A stretch of 64,000 bases of DNA from Comamonadaceae bacterium (GTDB lineage: Bacteria; Pseudomonadota; Gammaproteobacteria; Burkholderiales; Burkholderiaceae_C). The notes under the pieces are model-generated. The model was not told the origin of the DNA. It saw nothing but the letters and a program-made list of their open reading frames with translations, and did not search any database. The translations under genes and the position numbers were made by a program. The DNA lies in contig JAIYBZ010000009.1 in the NCBI GenBank assembly GCA_027488255.1, positions 1-64,000 on the forward strand. The letters run 5' to 3'. This document shows, piece after piece, positions 29,037-37,086 of this stretch. The stretch's first letter is position 1, and every line of letters begins with the position of its first letter.

Positions 29037-29108
29037 ACGGTATGGCTTGGGGCCGAGCCCCTCATGCTGGGGTACCAGAAATCGGCGCCCGACCCCAAGC
29101 CATACCGT
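29037..29108. repeat. Stem-loop A: 16-bp perfect inverted repeat with a conserved loop core
   Basis: Arms 29037-29052 (ACGGTATGGCTTGGGG) and 29093-29108 are exact reverse complements around a 40-base loop. The loop contains a 25-base core at 29060-29084 (starts CCTCATGCTGGGG, ends CAGAAATCG), itself holding CTGG-GGTA-CCAG. The same core recurs inverted in stem-loop B, although the arms of A and B are unrelated. No coding potential is supported. Confidence 0.9.
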
Positions 29109-29167
29109 CGCTTTGTGCCATTTTTACGTCGGCAGTCTACCGATATTTGTGCGCACGGTGCACTCAC

Positions 29168-29245
29168 GCAGTTGGCAGAGAAAGGGGCGGGTGACGATTT
29201 CTGGTACCCCAGCATGAGGAACCCGCCCCTTTCTCTGCCAACTGC
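29168..29245. repeat. Stem-loop B: 25-bp perfect inverted repeat with the same loop core inverted
   Basis: Arms 29168-29192 (contains GTTGGCAGAGAAAGGGGC) and 29221-29245 are exact reverse complements around a 28-base loop. The loop is almost entirely the 25-base core (29195-29219), an exact reverse complement of 29060-29084. Together the two elements fill most of the 298-base boxB-boxA gap; the 59 bases between them show no gene. Confidence 0.92.
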
Positions 29246-29288
29246 CACCCCCAACATGAGGGCAGCAGTCGGTCAAAGATTTAAAGCA

Positions 29289-30716
29289 TCAGTTAAAGCG
29301 GACGTAATCAAAGTCCACAGGCTGACGGTTAATGCCCATGACGGGAGGGGCGATCCAGTTGGCAAATTTGCCGGGCTCAACGCAACGGCCCATCAAGCTG
29401 GCCACATAGGCGCGGTCTTCGTTGGTGGGCAGCCACTCGCCCACTTTGGCCATCCACTCCTCGTTGCTCACCACACGGCCATCGGGCGTGACTTTGGCGC
29501 CTGACAAAGAGCCAATGTTGCGGTGGAACGCCTTGTGTGGCGCGGTCAATGTGAAAGGAATGCCCGCCTTGGAAATCACACGGTTCCAGCGCTCGATACC
29601 GCCTTTGGAATCGGTGATGTAGTCGTCGCGCAGCACTTCGTTCAAAGCGTTGAGCATCGGCACTTCTTTCTCGACCAATTTGCCGTCTTCGACCGACAAA
29701 ATTTTGTAGCTGTTGCCCTTCAAGACGTGGTCGTCGGTGCGCTTGCCTTCTTCGTAACGGCCCTTCAAGCCCGAGCTGTAGAAGGTGGCGGCGTTGGACG
29801 ATTGGTCAGCACCAAACAAGTCGATGGTCACCGAGAAGTGGAAGTTGATGTAACGCTGGATGGTGGGCAAATCGATCACGCCTGCGGCGCGCAGCTTGGC
29901 CACATCGTCGGTCTTGAGTTGGTTCATCACATCCACGGTGCGCTGGATGGTGCGGCTCACGCCCGACTCGCCCACAAACATGTGGTGCGCTTCTTCGGTC
30001 AGCATGAACTTGGTGGTGCGGGCCAACGGGTCGAAAGCCGATTCGGCCAAGGCGCACAACTGGAACTTACCGTCACGGTCGGTGAAGTAAGTGAACATGA
30101 AGAACGACAACCAGTCGGGGGTCTTCTCGTTGAAGGCTTGCAAGATGCGGGGATTGTCTTCGTTGCCGCTGTTGCGCTGGAGCAAAGCATCGGCTTCTTC
30201 GCGGCCGTCTTTGCCAAAGTATTTGTGCAACAAATACACCATGGCCCAGAGATGACGGCCTTCTTCCACGTTGATCTGAAACAGGTTGCGCAGGTCGTAC
30301 ATGCTGGGCGCGGTCAGGCCCAGGTGGCGTTGCTGCTCGACCGATGCGGGCTCGGTGTCGCCTTGGGTCACGATGATGCGGCGCAGATTGGCGCGGTGTT
30401 CGCCAGGCACGTCTTGCCAGGCTTTTTCGCCAATGTGGTCACCAAAATGGATCTTGCGGTCTTGCTCGCCGGGGTTCAAGAAAACGCCCCAACGGTAGTC
30501 GCGCATCTTCACGTGACCAAACTGGGCCCAGCCTTGCGGGTCCACGCTCACGGCGGTACGCAGGTACACATCCATGTCGGTCGAGCCTTCGGGGCCCATG
30601 TCGTCCCACCAGTTGATGAAGTTGGGTTGCCACTGTTCCAAAGCGCGCTGCAAAGTGCGGTCTTCGCTCAGGTTGACGTTGTTGGGAATCTTTTCGCTGT
30701 AGTTGATACCAGACAT
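29289..30716 (-). CDS. boxB: Benzoyl-CoA 2,3-epoxidase oxygenase subunit BoxB
   Basis: A 475-residue di-iron oxygenase that forms 2,3-epoxybenzoyl-CoA from benzoyl-CoA and O2. Iron-ligand motifs appear as NVEEGRHLWAMVYLL and LTEEAHHMFVGESG, and the N-terminal block NYSEKIPNNVNLSEDRTLQRALE is characteristic. The ATG at 30716 is chosen because TTTGGAGA stands just upstream; an in-frame TTG at 30728 would place the start inside that ribosome-binding site. It is the second gene of the boxCBA order. Confidence 0.97.
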   Translation of the reverse strand: MSGINYSEKIPNNVNLSEDRTLQRALEQWQPNFINWWDDMGPEGSTDMDVYLRTAVSVDPQGWAQFGHVKMRDYRWGVFLNPGEQDRKIHFGDHIGEKAWQDVPGEHRANLRRIIVTQGDTEPASVEQQRHLGLTAPSMYDLRNLFQINVEEGRHLWAMVYLLHKYFGKDGREEADALLQRNSGNEDNPRILQAFNEKTPDWLSFFMFTYFTDRDGKFQLCALAESAFDPLARTTKFMLTEEAHHMFVGESGVSRTIQRTVDVMNQLKTDDVAKLRAAGVIDLPTIQRYINFHFSVTIDLFGADQSSNAATFYSSGLKGRYEEGKRTDDHVLKGNSYKILSVEDGKLVEKEVPMLNALNEVLRDDYITDSKGGIERWNRVISKAGIPFTLTAPHKAFHRNIGSLSGAKVTPDGRVVSNEEWMAKVGEWLPTNEDRAYVASLMGRCVEPGKFANWIAPPVMGINRQPVDFDYVRFN

Positions 30717-30803
30717 GGAAGTCTCCAAAAATGAAGCAACGGTGGGGTCAAATTTCGGTTACAGCCAGCACCACCGGGAAGCCAGCCGCACAACGCAAAA
30801 ACA

Positions 30804-32462
30804 TCAAACGCGGTTCATGTCGAACTGAACTTTTTCGCCTTTGCCATACACCTTCAAGGCGCCTTTTTCACCAACAGCGTTGGGCCGTTGGAAGATCCAG
30901 TTTTGCCAAGCGGTCAAGCGGCCAAAAATGCGCGTGGCCATGTTCTCTTTTTGTGCAAAGCGCAAGTTGGCTTCGAGGCCGGTCAAGGCATCGGGCGACA
31001 TGGCGCTGCGCTCTTCCAAGGCCAAGCGGATCTCGTCGCCCCAGTCAATGTCGTCGGGTGCGGCGGTGACCAAGCCCAAGGCCAGTGCGGCATCGGCGTC
31101 CAAGGCCTGACCCACGGCTGCGCGTGCGGCTTCCATCGCGGGCACTTCTTCGTAAAAGCGGCGCTGCAAACGGGTTTGGTCGTTCACCATCGGGAAGAAG
31201 CCAAAGTTCATCTCGCTCAGCTGCATCTTGGGGGCTTTGTCGGCATCGTCGGGCAAAGCCAACATGTAGGCGCGGTCGGCGCAGAAAGCCAGTTCGGCCA
31301 AGGTGCCGACAAAGCAAGAACCTTCTTCAATCAGGGCAAACAGGCTGCGTGAGGTCACATCCAAGCGGGCCAAGGTGCGGCGCAAGTGGCCAATGGTTTC
31401 GCGCACAAACCAATGGTCTTTGTGGGCCAAAAGCGCCGCATCGGCGGCCAGCACTTGGGCGGCATCGCCAGAAGTTTTCAGCACCCATGTGCCCATGTCC
31501 AACTCATTGGTGCGCATGTGCAAGATGGCGTCGTCCAACTCGCGAACCATCTGCAGCGGCCACCAGTTCACACCTGCCGCCTCGATGCCGGCGATGTCGC
31601 TGGCGGGCGCTGTCGCAGGGGCCTTCACGGTGAATGTGGCCATGCGCTTGGCGCGGTCAATCTCGACACTCACATGGGTGTAGTTCACGCTGTCTGCAGA
31701 AATGCTGCGGTTCAGAGGTGTCAGTGTCACGCCCTTGGCGCCCACGGGACGCTTGCTGCTGGCGGCCAATTTGGTGGCACGGGCTTGCACCGCTTCTTTG
31801 AAGACTGCAGGCTTGGCAATCGCATCGACCAAACGCCAGTCGACTGCTTTTTGGCCGCGCACCCCTTCGACGCTGGTGCAAAAAATATCGGCCAAGTCGT
31901 GACGCACATGGCGCTTGTCGGTCACACGGGTCAAACCGCCGGTACCGGGCAACACACCGAGCAAAGGCACTTCTGGCAGCGACACCGCGCTGGAGCGGTC
32001 ATCGACCAAAACGATTTCATCGCAGGCCAAAGCCAACTCATAACCACCACCGGCGCAAGCACCATTCAGGGCAGCGACAAATTTCAAGCCATCGTGCTTG
32101 CTGGAGTCTTCGATGCCGTTGCGTGTTTCGTTGGTGAATTTGCAAAAGTTGACTTTCCAGCCGTGTGTGGACACGCCCAACATGAAGATGTTGGCACCCG
32201 AGCAAAACACACGGTCTTTCAAACTGGTCACCACCACCGAGCGCACTTCGGGGTGCTCAAAACGAATGCGTTGCAAGGCATCGTGCAACTCAATGTCCAC
32301 TCCCAAGTCGTAGCTGTTCAGCTTGAGTTTGTAGCCCGGACGGATGCCAGCGTCTTCGTTGATGTTGATCGACAGCGTGGCAATCTCGCCGTCAAAAGCC
32401 AATTGGATGTGTTTGTATTGGGCGGGGTTGGTTTGGTAATCAACCTGTGGCATTGTGGTCAT
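30804..32462 (-). CDS. boxC: 2,3-epoxybenzoyl-CoA dihydrolase BoxC
   Basis: A 552-residue enzyme of the crotonase superfamily that hydrolytically opens the epoxidised ring, giving 3,4-dehydroadipyl-CoA semialdehyde and formate. The N-terminal crotonase half shows NGACAGGGYELALACDEIVLVDDRSSA and PLLGVLPGTGGLTR, and a second crotonase-like half follows. The length matches the family. GGAGA lies upstream of the ATG. It is the first gene of the boxCBA operon, preceded by two BoxR-like operators. The formate it makes is the substrate of the dehydrogenase encoded downstream. Confidence 0.97.
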   Translation of the reverse strand: MTTMPQVDYQTNPAQYKHIQLAFDGEIATLSININEDAGIRPGYKLKLNSYDLGVDIELHDALQRIRFEHPEVRSVVVTSLKDRVFCSGANIFMLGVSTHGWKVNFCKFTNETRNGIEDSSKHDGLKFVAALNGACAGGGYELALACDEIVLVDDRSSAVSLPEVPLLGVLPGTGGLTRVTDKRHVRHDLADIFCTSVEGVRGQKAVDWRLVDAIAKPAVFKEAVQARATKLAASSKRPVGAKGVTLTPLNRSISADSVNYTHVSVEIDRAKRMATFTVKAPATAPASDIAGIEAAGVNWWPLQMVRELDDAILHMRTNELDMGTWVLKTSGDAAQVLAADAALLAHKDHWFVRETIGHLRRTLARLDVTSRSLFALIEEGSCFVGTLAELAFCADRAYMLALPDDADKAPKMQLSEMNFGFFPMVNDQTRLQRRFYEEVPAMEAARAAVGQALDADAALALGLVTAAPDDIDWGDEIRLALEERSAMSPDALTGLEANLRFAQKENMATRIFGRLTAWQNWIFQRPNAVGEKGALKVYGKGEKVQFDMNRV

Positions 32463-32507
32463 GGGAGTCTCCGTGGGTGCAGGGTGGAATTGATTCGGGT
32501 CAAAAAA

Positions 32508-32521
32508 TGCATTTCAGTGCA
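32508..32521. promoter_or_regulatory. BoxR-like operator, boxC proximal
   Basis: TGCATTTCAGTGCA is an inverted TGCA-N6-TGCA repeat located 46 bases upstream of the boxC start. It is a close match, in reverse, to the site at 32564-32577. TGCA repeats are the recognition element described for the BzdR/BoxR regulator family. Confidence 0.7.
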
Positions 32522-32532
32522 TGTTGACGTGA

Positions 32533-32561
32533 AGTTTAATGCCGATCAATCCCGATCACAA
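32533..32561 (-). promoter_or_regulatory. Predicted sigma-70 promoter of boxC
   Basis: On the minus strand TTGTGA (32556-32561) and TAAACT (32533-32538) are spaced by 17 bases. The pair falls between the two TGCA operators, so a repressor bound at both would bracket the promoter. Motif matches are moderate. Confidence 0.4.
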
Positions 32562-32563
32562 TA

Positions 32564-32577
32564 TGCACTTTAATGCA
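32564..32577. promoter_or_regulatory. BoxR-like operator, boxC distal
   Basis: TGCACTTTAATGCA, an inverted TGCA-N6-TGCA repeat in the boxR-boxC gap, immediately upstream of the predicted -35 element. It differs by one base from the site in front of boxD at 33595-33608. Confidence 0.75.
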
Positions 32578-32621
32578 TTTAATTGGTATTTACCCTAGGA
32601 AATGAAAAATGGTGCGGCCGC

Positions 32622-33536
32622 TCATGCCGGACTTTGCACGTGTTGGCGAACCGAAGTACGCAAAGCGGCGAAGGCCTGGTCTTCGGTGCGGCCACTGGTG
32701 TTGATGGCCAGATCGGCTTTTGAATAAAACGCCGAACGGCCTTCCAAAATGCGCTTGAGGTCTTCCATGGCTTCTTTGCTGGCGGCCATGGGACGCATAT
32801 CGCCTTGCGCGGCCACTCGGCCCATGTGATCGGCAGGATCGGCCTGCAACCAGACGGTGGTGCAGTGCGACAACAAGAGGTTGAAGTTGGCCGAATCAGA
32901 GACCAAACCGCCCGGCGTGGCGATCACCACTTCGGGATAAATTTGAATGGCTTCTTCCAGCGCACGGCGTTCATAGCGGCGGTAAGCATTGGCGCCATAA
33001 AGGTTGTGAATTTCGCTGATCTGGCAGCCTGCAAACTGCTCGATCTCTCGGCTCAGTTCGATGAAGGGGAAACCCAAATCTTGCGCCAAACGCTGGCCCA
33101 GCGAGGTTTTGCCCGCACCCCGCAGGCCAATCAAGGCGATGCGATTTTTGCGCTCCTGGGCATTGCCGCCTTCGCCGAACATGTCGCTCAACTGCACGCG
33201 GGCCCGGCGCAAATCGGCCTCGCTGCGCTTAGACAACAACTCACGAATCAACAACCATTCGGGCGAAGTGGTGGTGACATCCCCCAACAACTCCGCCAAA
33301 GAGCATTGCAAGGCATTGGCCACTTGCAGCAAGACCAACACCGACACATTGCCCGTGCCGTATTCGAGGTTGGCCAAATGGCGCTCCGACACATCGGCGG
33401 CCACGGCCACGGCGCGGCGGGTCATGCCTTTGCGTGAGCGCAAATTGCGCACGCGTTCGCCCAGCGCCTCCAAAAAAGGACTGCGCTTGGACTCTGACTC
33501 AACGGGCTCTTGCACCACGGACTCTTGAGCTGTCAT
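32622..33536 (-). CDS. boxR: Benzoyl-CoA responsive transcriptional regulator BoxR
   Basis: A 304-residue two-domain regulator. The N-terminal part is an XRE/Cro helix-turn-helix (RVRNLRSRKGMTRRAVAVAADV, SERHLANLEYGTGNVSV). The C-terminal part is a shikimate-kinase-like domain with P-loop LRGAGKTSLG (around residues 137-146), which in this family senses benzoyl-CoA rather than acting as a kinase. It represses box genes until the effector is made. The ATG at 33536 follows AAAGG. It stands between boxC (same strand) and boxD (divergent). Confidence 0.95.
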   Translation of the reverse strand: MTAQESVVQEPVESESKRSPFLEALGERVRNLRSRKGMTRRAVAVAADVSERHLANLEYGTGNVSVLVLLQVANALQCSLAELLGDVTTTSPEWLLIRELLSKRSEADLRRARVQLSDMFGEGGNAQERKNRIALIGLRGAGKTSLGQRLAQDLGFPFIELSREIEQFAGCQISEIHNLYGANAYRRYERRALEEAIQIYPEVVIATPGGLVSDSANFNLLLSHCTTVWLQADPADHMGRVAAQGDMRPMAASKEAMEDLKRILEGRSAFYSKADLAINTSGRTEDQAFAALRTSVRQHVQSPA

Positions 33537-33594
33537 GTTCAACCTTTGACCAATTACCAAGGGAAAACCCTAATTTTTTTACAACCCTAAAACA

Positions 33595-33608
33595 TGCACT
33601 TTATTGCA
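33595..33608. promoter_or_regulatory. BoxR-like operator, boxR-boxD gap, site 1
   Basis: TGCACTTTATTGCA in the divergent boxR-boxD intergenic region. It overlaps a possible boxD promoter (TTTACA at 33578, 17-base spacer, TTATTG at 33601). It is almost identical to 32564-32577. Confidence 0.75.
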
Positions 33609-33620
33609 TACTCTCTGGCA

Positions 33621-33634
33621 CGCACAATAATGCA
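33621..33634. promoter_or_regulatory. BoxR-like operator, boxR-boxD gap, site 2 (imperfect)
   Basis: CGCACAATAATGCA matches the other sites except for the first base and the centre. It lies 26 bases downstream of site 1, centre to centre, between site 1 and boxD. Confidence 0.5.
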
Positions 33635-33743
33635 TCAACTGCTGTTTATACCGCCAACTGAGGGCGATGAACAGTTTTTTGTAGCAAAACAGTGCATGCG
33701 CCTCCCTTCGTCGCTGGAAAACGACCTTCTGAAAGTCCCGCAC

Positions 33744-35315
33744 ATGACCCACTCTTTGCTTCCTAATTTTTTGGCCGGCCGATGGCAAACCGGCGCCGGT
33801 GAAGGCACGCCACTGTTCGACCCGGTGCTGGGCACCGAATTGGCACGGGTCTCGAATGCTGGCCTTGACCTGACTGAGGGCTTTGCCTTTGCCCGCCAAC
33901 ACGGTGGCAGCGCCCTGCGCGCCCTGAGCTATGGCCAACGTGCACATTTGCTGAGCCGCATCGCCGAGGTCTTGCAGAGTCACCGCGACGCCTATTTCGA
34001 GATCGCCACCGCCAACAGCGGCACCGTCACCAAAGACAGCAGCGTGGACATTGACGGCGCCATCTTCACGCTGGGCTACTACGCCAAACAAGGCGCCGCT
34101 TTAGGGGAGGCCCATTTGCTCTTGGACGGCCAACGCATCCGCATGGGCAAAGACCCGGCCTTTCAAACCCAACACATCCAAGTGCCCACACAAGGCGTGG
34201 CCTTGTTCATCAATGCCTTCAACTTCCCCAGCTGGGGGCTGTGGGAAAAAGCCGCGCCGGCGCTGCTGTCGGGGGTACCTGTGATCATCAAACCCGCCAC
34301 TGCCACGGCTTGGTTGACGCAGCGCATGGTGAAAGATGTGATCGATGCCGGCATCTTGCCCGTGGGTGCTTTGTCGGTCATTTGCGGTTCATCGGCCGGC
34401 CTGATGGACGCCTTGCAGCCCTTTGATGTGGTCAGTTTTACCGGCTCTGCCGAGACCGCCAAAATCATTCGCAGCCACCGTGCTGTGGCCGAGTGGTCGG
34501 TGCGCTGCAACATCGAAGCCGACAGCCTAAACAGTGCCTTGCTCGCGCCCACCGCCAGCGCCGACAGCGAAGCCTTCGGCTTGCTGGTGAACGAAGTCTG
34601 CCGCGAAATGACCGTCAAATCGGGCCAAAAGTGCACGGCCATCCGCCGCATTTTTGTGCCGCGCGCCTTGTACCGCGCCGCTGCTGACGCCATCAGCGCC
34701 AAACTGGCCAAAACCACGGTGGGCAACCCGCGCGATGCGTCGGTGCGCATGGGCGCCTTGGTCAGCCAAGAACAAAAAGCCAGTGTCTTGGCCGGTTTGG
34801 CTTTGCTGAAAACAGAAGGCAGCGTGCTTTTTGAAGGCGCCTCGACAGGCTTTGTCGACGCCGATGACACCAGTTGCTGCGTGGCCCCGGTTTTACTGGG
34901 CACCGAACAGCCCATGACGGCCCAAGTGCTGCACCAAGTGGAGGTGTTTGGCCCCGTGGCCACCCTGATGCCCTACGACAGCTTGGACGAAGCGTTCGCC
35001 ATGATTCGCCGCGGTGAGGGCTCGTTGGTGTGCTCGGTGTACAGCGAAGCCCCCGCCTTCACGGCCCAAGCGGCGGTCGAGTTGGCCAGCAGCCATGGCC
35101 GTGTGCATGCGATCTCACCCGATGTGGCGGCCTTGCACAGCGGACACGGCAATGTGATGCCCATGAGCCTGCACGGCGGCCCCGGCCGAGCCGGTGGCGG
35201 CGAAGAGCTGGGCGGCTTGCGGGCGCTGAATTTTTACCACCGCCGCAGCGCCGTACAAGGCAGTGCCTTGGCCCTCGATGCCTTGGTGGCAAAAGGCGTG
35301 GCCTTGCCCCTTTAA
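33744..35315 (+). CDS. boxD: 3,4-dehydroadipyl-CoA semialdehyde dehydrogenase BoxD
   Basis: A 523-residue aldehyde dehydrogenase oxidising the BoxC product to 3,4-dehydroadipyl-CoA with NADP+. Features: NAFNFPSWGLWEKAAPALLSG, the cofactor region SFTGSAETA, NIEADSLNSALLAP, the catalytic Cys in VKSGQKCTAIRRIFVPR, and a C-terminal GGPGRAGGGEELGG. This matches the PaaZ-like/BoxD subgroup. The open frame begins 150 bases earlier, but that part contains the operators, so MTHSLLPNFLAGRWQ at 33744 is taken as the start. Confidence 0.94.
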   Translation: MTHSLLPNFLAGRWQTGAGEGTPLFDPVLGTELARVSNAGLDLTEGFAFARQHGGSALRALSYGQRAHLLSRIAEVLQSHRDAYFEIATANSGTVTKDSSVDIDGAIFTLGYYAKQGAALGEAHLLLDGQRIRMGKDPAFQTQHIQVPTQGVALFINAFNFPSWGLWEKAAPALLSGVPVIIKPATATAWLTQRMVKDVIDAGILPVGALSVICGSSAGLMDALQPFDVVSFTGSAETAKIIRSHRAVAEWSVRCNIEADSLNSALLAPTASADSEAFGLLVNEVCREMTVKSGQKCTAIRRIFVPRALYRAAADAISAKLAKTTVGNPRDASVRMGALVSQEQKASVLAGLALLKTEGSVLFEGASTGFVDADDTSCCVAPVLLGTEQPMTAQVLHQVEVFGPVATLMPYDSLDEAFAMIRRGEGSLVCSVYSEAPAFTAQAAVELASSHGRVHAISPDVAALHSGHGNVMPMSLHGGPGRAGGGEELGGLRALNFYHRRSAVQGSALALDALVAKGVALPL

Positions 35316-35451
35316 ATCACTAAATCCCCTGATTCACCGATGGGCTGCCGATGCCACAAGGCCAAAATGGCCTTAGAACGACAAAACAACAACAAGACAG
35401 CCCCGAAACAGATCCGAACATAAAACCCAGACAGACCCCGAGGAGACAAAA

Positions 35452-37011
35452 ATGAACCGCACTGTGCATCCCCCTTCAGCCGACTTTAACTTTGCCCAAC
35501 ACCTGATTGCCAGCAACACCGGTCGGGCTCAAAAAACCGCCTTGATCGACGATGTGGGCTCGGTGACTTACGGCGAGTTGAGCGAAAAAATTCGCCGCTT
35601 TGCAGGCGGTCTGCAAGCCATGGGACTGAAACGCGAAGAGCGCGTGTTGTTGCTCATGCACGACAGCAGCGACTGGGTGGTGGCTTTTTTGGGCTCGCTA
35701 TACGCCGGTGTGGTGCCGGTGGCGGTGAACACCTTGCTGACGGCAGAAGACTACGCCTTCATGCTGGGCAACAGCCGCGCCCAGGCCGCACTGGTCTCTG
35801 GCGCCTTGTTGCCCACCTTGCAAACCGCCTTGGACTTGGCCAAAACCGAGGTGCGCCATGTGGTGGTCTCGCGGCCGACCGCAGCATTGGCCAAGGGCCA
35901 ATTTGACATGGCCGATTGGGTACAACAAAGCCCCCCTTCGCTGCCCGCCCCCACGTTGGCCGATGAGCCGGCGTTTTGGTTGTATTCCTCCGGCTCAACC
36001 GGCAAACCCAAAGGCACTGTGCACAGCCAAGGCAACCTGTATTGGACAGCCGAGTTGTATGGCAAAGGCGTGCTGGGTTTGCAAGAAAGCGACCGCGTTT
36101 TTTCGGCCGCCAAATTGTTTTTTGCCTATGGTCTGGGCAATGCCCTGACCTTTCCCTTGAGTGTGGGGGCTTCGGTGGTGCTGATGGCCGAGCGGCCCAC
36201 GCCCCAAGCCACCTTCAAGCGCTTGGTCGAGCAACAACCCACCGTCTTTTACGGTGCGCCCACGGGTTATGGCGGCATGTTGGCCAGCCCCGATTTGCCT
36301 GCCAAAAAACAAGTGGCTCTGCGCCTGTGCTCCTCCGCAGGCGAAGCATTGCCACGCGACATTGGCGAGCGTTGGACCCAACATTTTGGTTGTGAAATCA
36401 TTGACGGCATTGGCTCCACAGAAATGCTGCACGTCTTCTTGTCCAACCGTCCCGGCGATGTGCGCTATGGCACCACCGGCAAAGCCGTGCCAGGGTACCA
36501 AGTGGAGTTGCGCAACGAAGACGGCAGCGTGGTCAACGGCGCCAACGAAATTGGCGATTTGTACATTCAAGGGCCCAGTGCCGCACTCATGTACTGGAAC
36601 AACCGCGAGAAAAGCCGCGACACTTTTCAAGGCGTCTGGACCAAGAGCGGGGACAAGTACACCCGCGACCCCGACGGCTATTACACCTACGCCGGGCGCA
36701 ACGACGACATGCTCAAGGTCAGCGGCATTTATGTCTCCCCGTTTGAAGTGGAATCGACCTTGGTCCAGCACCCGGCCATCTTGGAGGCCGCGGTCATTGG
36801 CAAAGAAGACAGCGACGGACTGACGAAAACCAAAGCCTTTATCGTGCTGAAGCCCGGGCAAAACCTGACACCCGAAGAGGTGAAGGCCTTTGTCAAAGAA
36901 AAACTGGCCCCCTACAAGTACCCGCGCTTCATTGATTTCGTGACCGAATTGCCGAAAACCGCGACCGGAAAGATTCAGCGTTTCCGCTTGCGCGATTTAG
37001 AAAAAAAGTGA
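35452..37011 (+). CDS. bclA: Benzoate-CoA ligase
   Basis: A 519-residue acyl-CoA synthetase that activates benzoate to benzoyl-CoA with ATP, the entry step of the box pathway. ANL-superfamily motifs: P-loop YSSGSTGKPKGTVHSQ, the adenylate-binding IIDGIGSTEMLHVF, YTYAGRNDDMLKVSG in the hinge, and the C-terminal catalytic Lys in LPKTATGKIQRFRLR. The N-terminus (FNFAQHLIASNTGRAQKTALID) is typical of benzoate-CoA ligases. GAGGAG precedes the ATG. It follows boxD by 136 bases; that gap holds a small hairpin (35358-35374) without a T-run. Confidence 0.95.
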   Translation: MNRTVHPPSADFNFAQHLIASNTGRAQKTALIDDVGSVTYGELSEKIRRFAGGLQAMGLKREERVLLLMHDSSDWVVAFLGSLYAGVVPVAVNTLLTAEDYAFMLGNSRAQAALVSGALLPTLQTALDLAKTEVRHVVVSRPTAALAKGQFDMADWVQQSPPSLPAPTLADEPAFWLYSSGSTGKPKGTVHSQGNLYWTAELYGKGVLGLQESDRVFSAAKLFFAYGLGNALTFPLSVGASVVLMAERPTPQATFKRLVEQQPTVFYGAPTGYGGMLASPDLPAKKQVALRLCSSAGEALPRDIGERWTQHFGCEIIDGIGSTEMLHVFLSNRPGDVRYGTTGKAVPGYQVELRNEDGSVVNGANEIGDLYIQGPSAALMYWNNREKSRDTFQGVWTKSGDKYTRDPDGYYTYAGRNDDMLKVSGIYVSPFEVESTLVQHPAILEAAVIGKEDSDGLTKTKAFIVLKPGQNLTPEEVKAFVKEKLAPYKYPRFIDFVTELPKTATGKIQRFRLRDLEKK

Positions 37012-37086
37012 CCCGCCCACCCGCCAGGTGGGACTGCCGAAGCGCACGCTCGGGGGCCAGAGCGGCGCTGGCAGTCAGGCTGGCGC

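Noticed and set aside
29018-29257. Small open frames across the boxB-boxA gap
   Set aside because: They translate the inverted repeats in both directions and have no supporting start context or family similarity.
29523-30734. A 403-residue open frame on the + strand opposite boxB
   Set aside because: Antisense shadow of boxB, whose di-iron motifs are unambiguous.
33594-33743. 50-residue N-terminal extension of BoxD
   Set aside because: The region holds two operators and the predicted promoter; the family start and the ATG at 33744 fit better.
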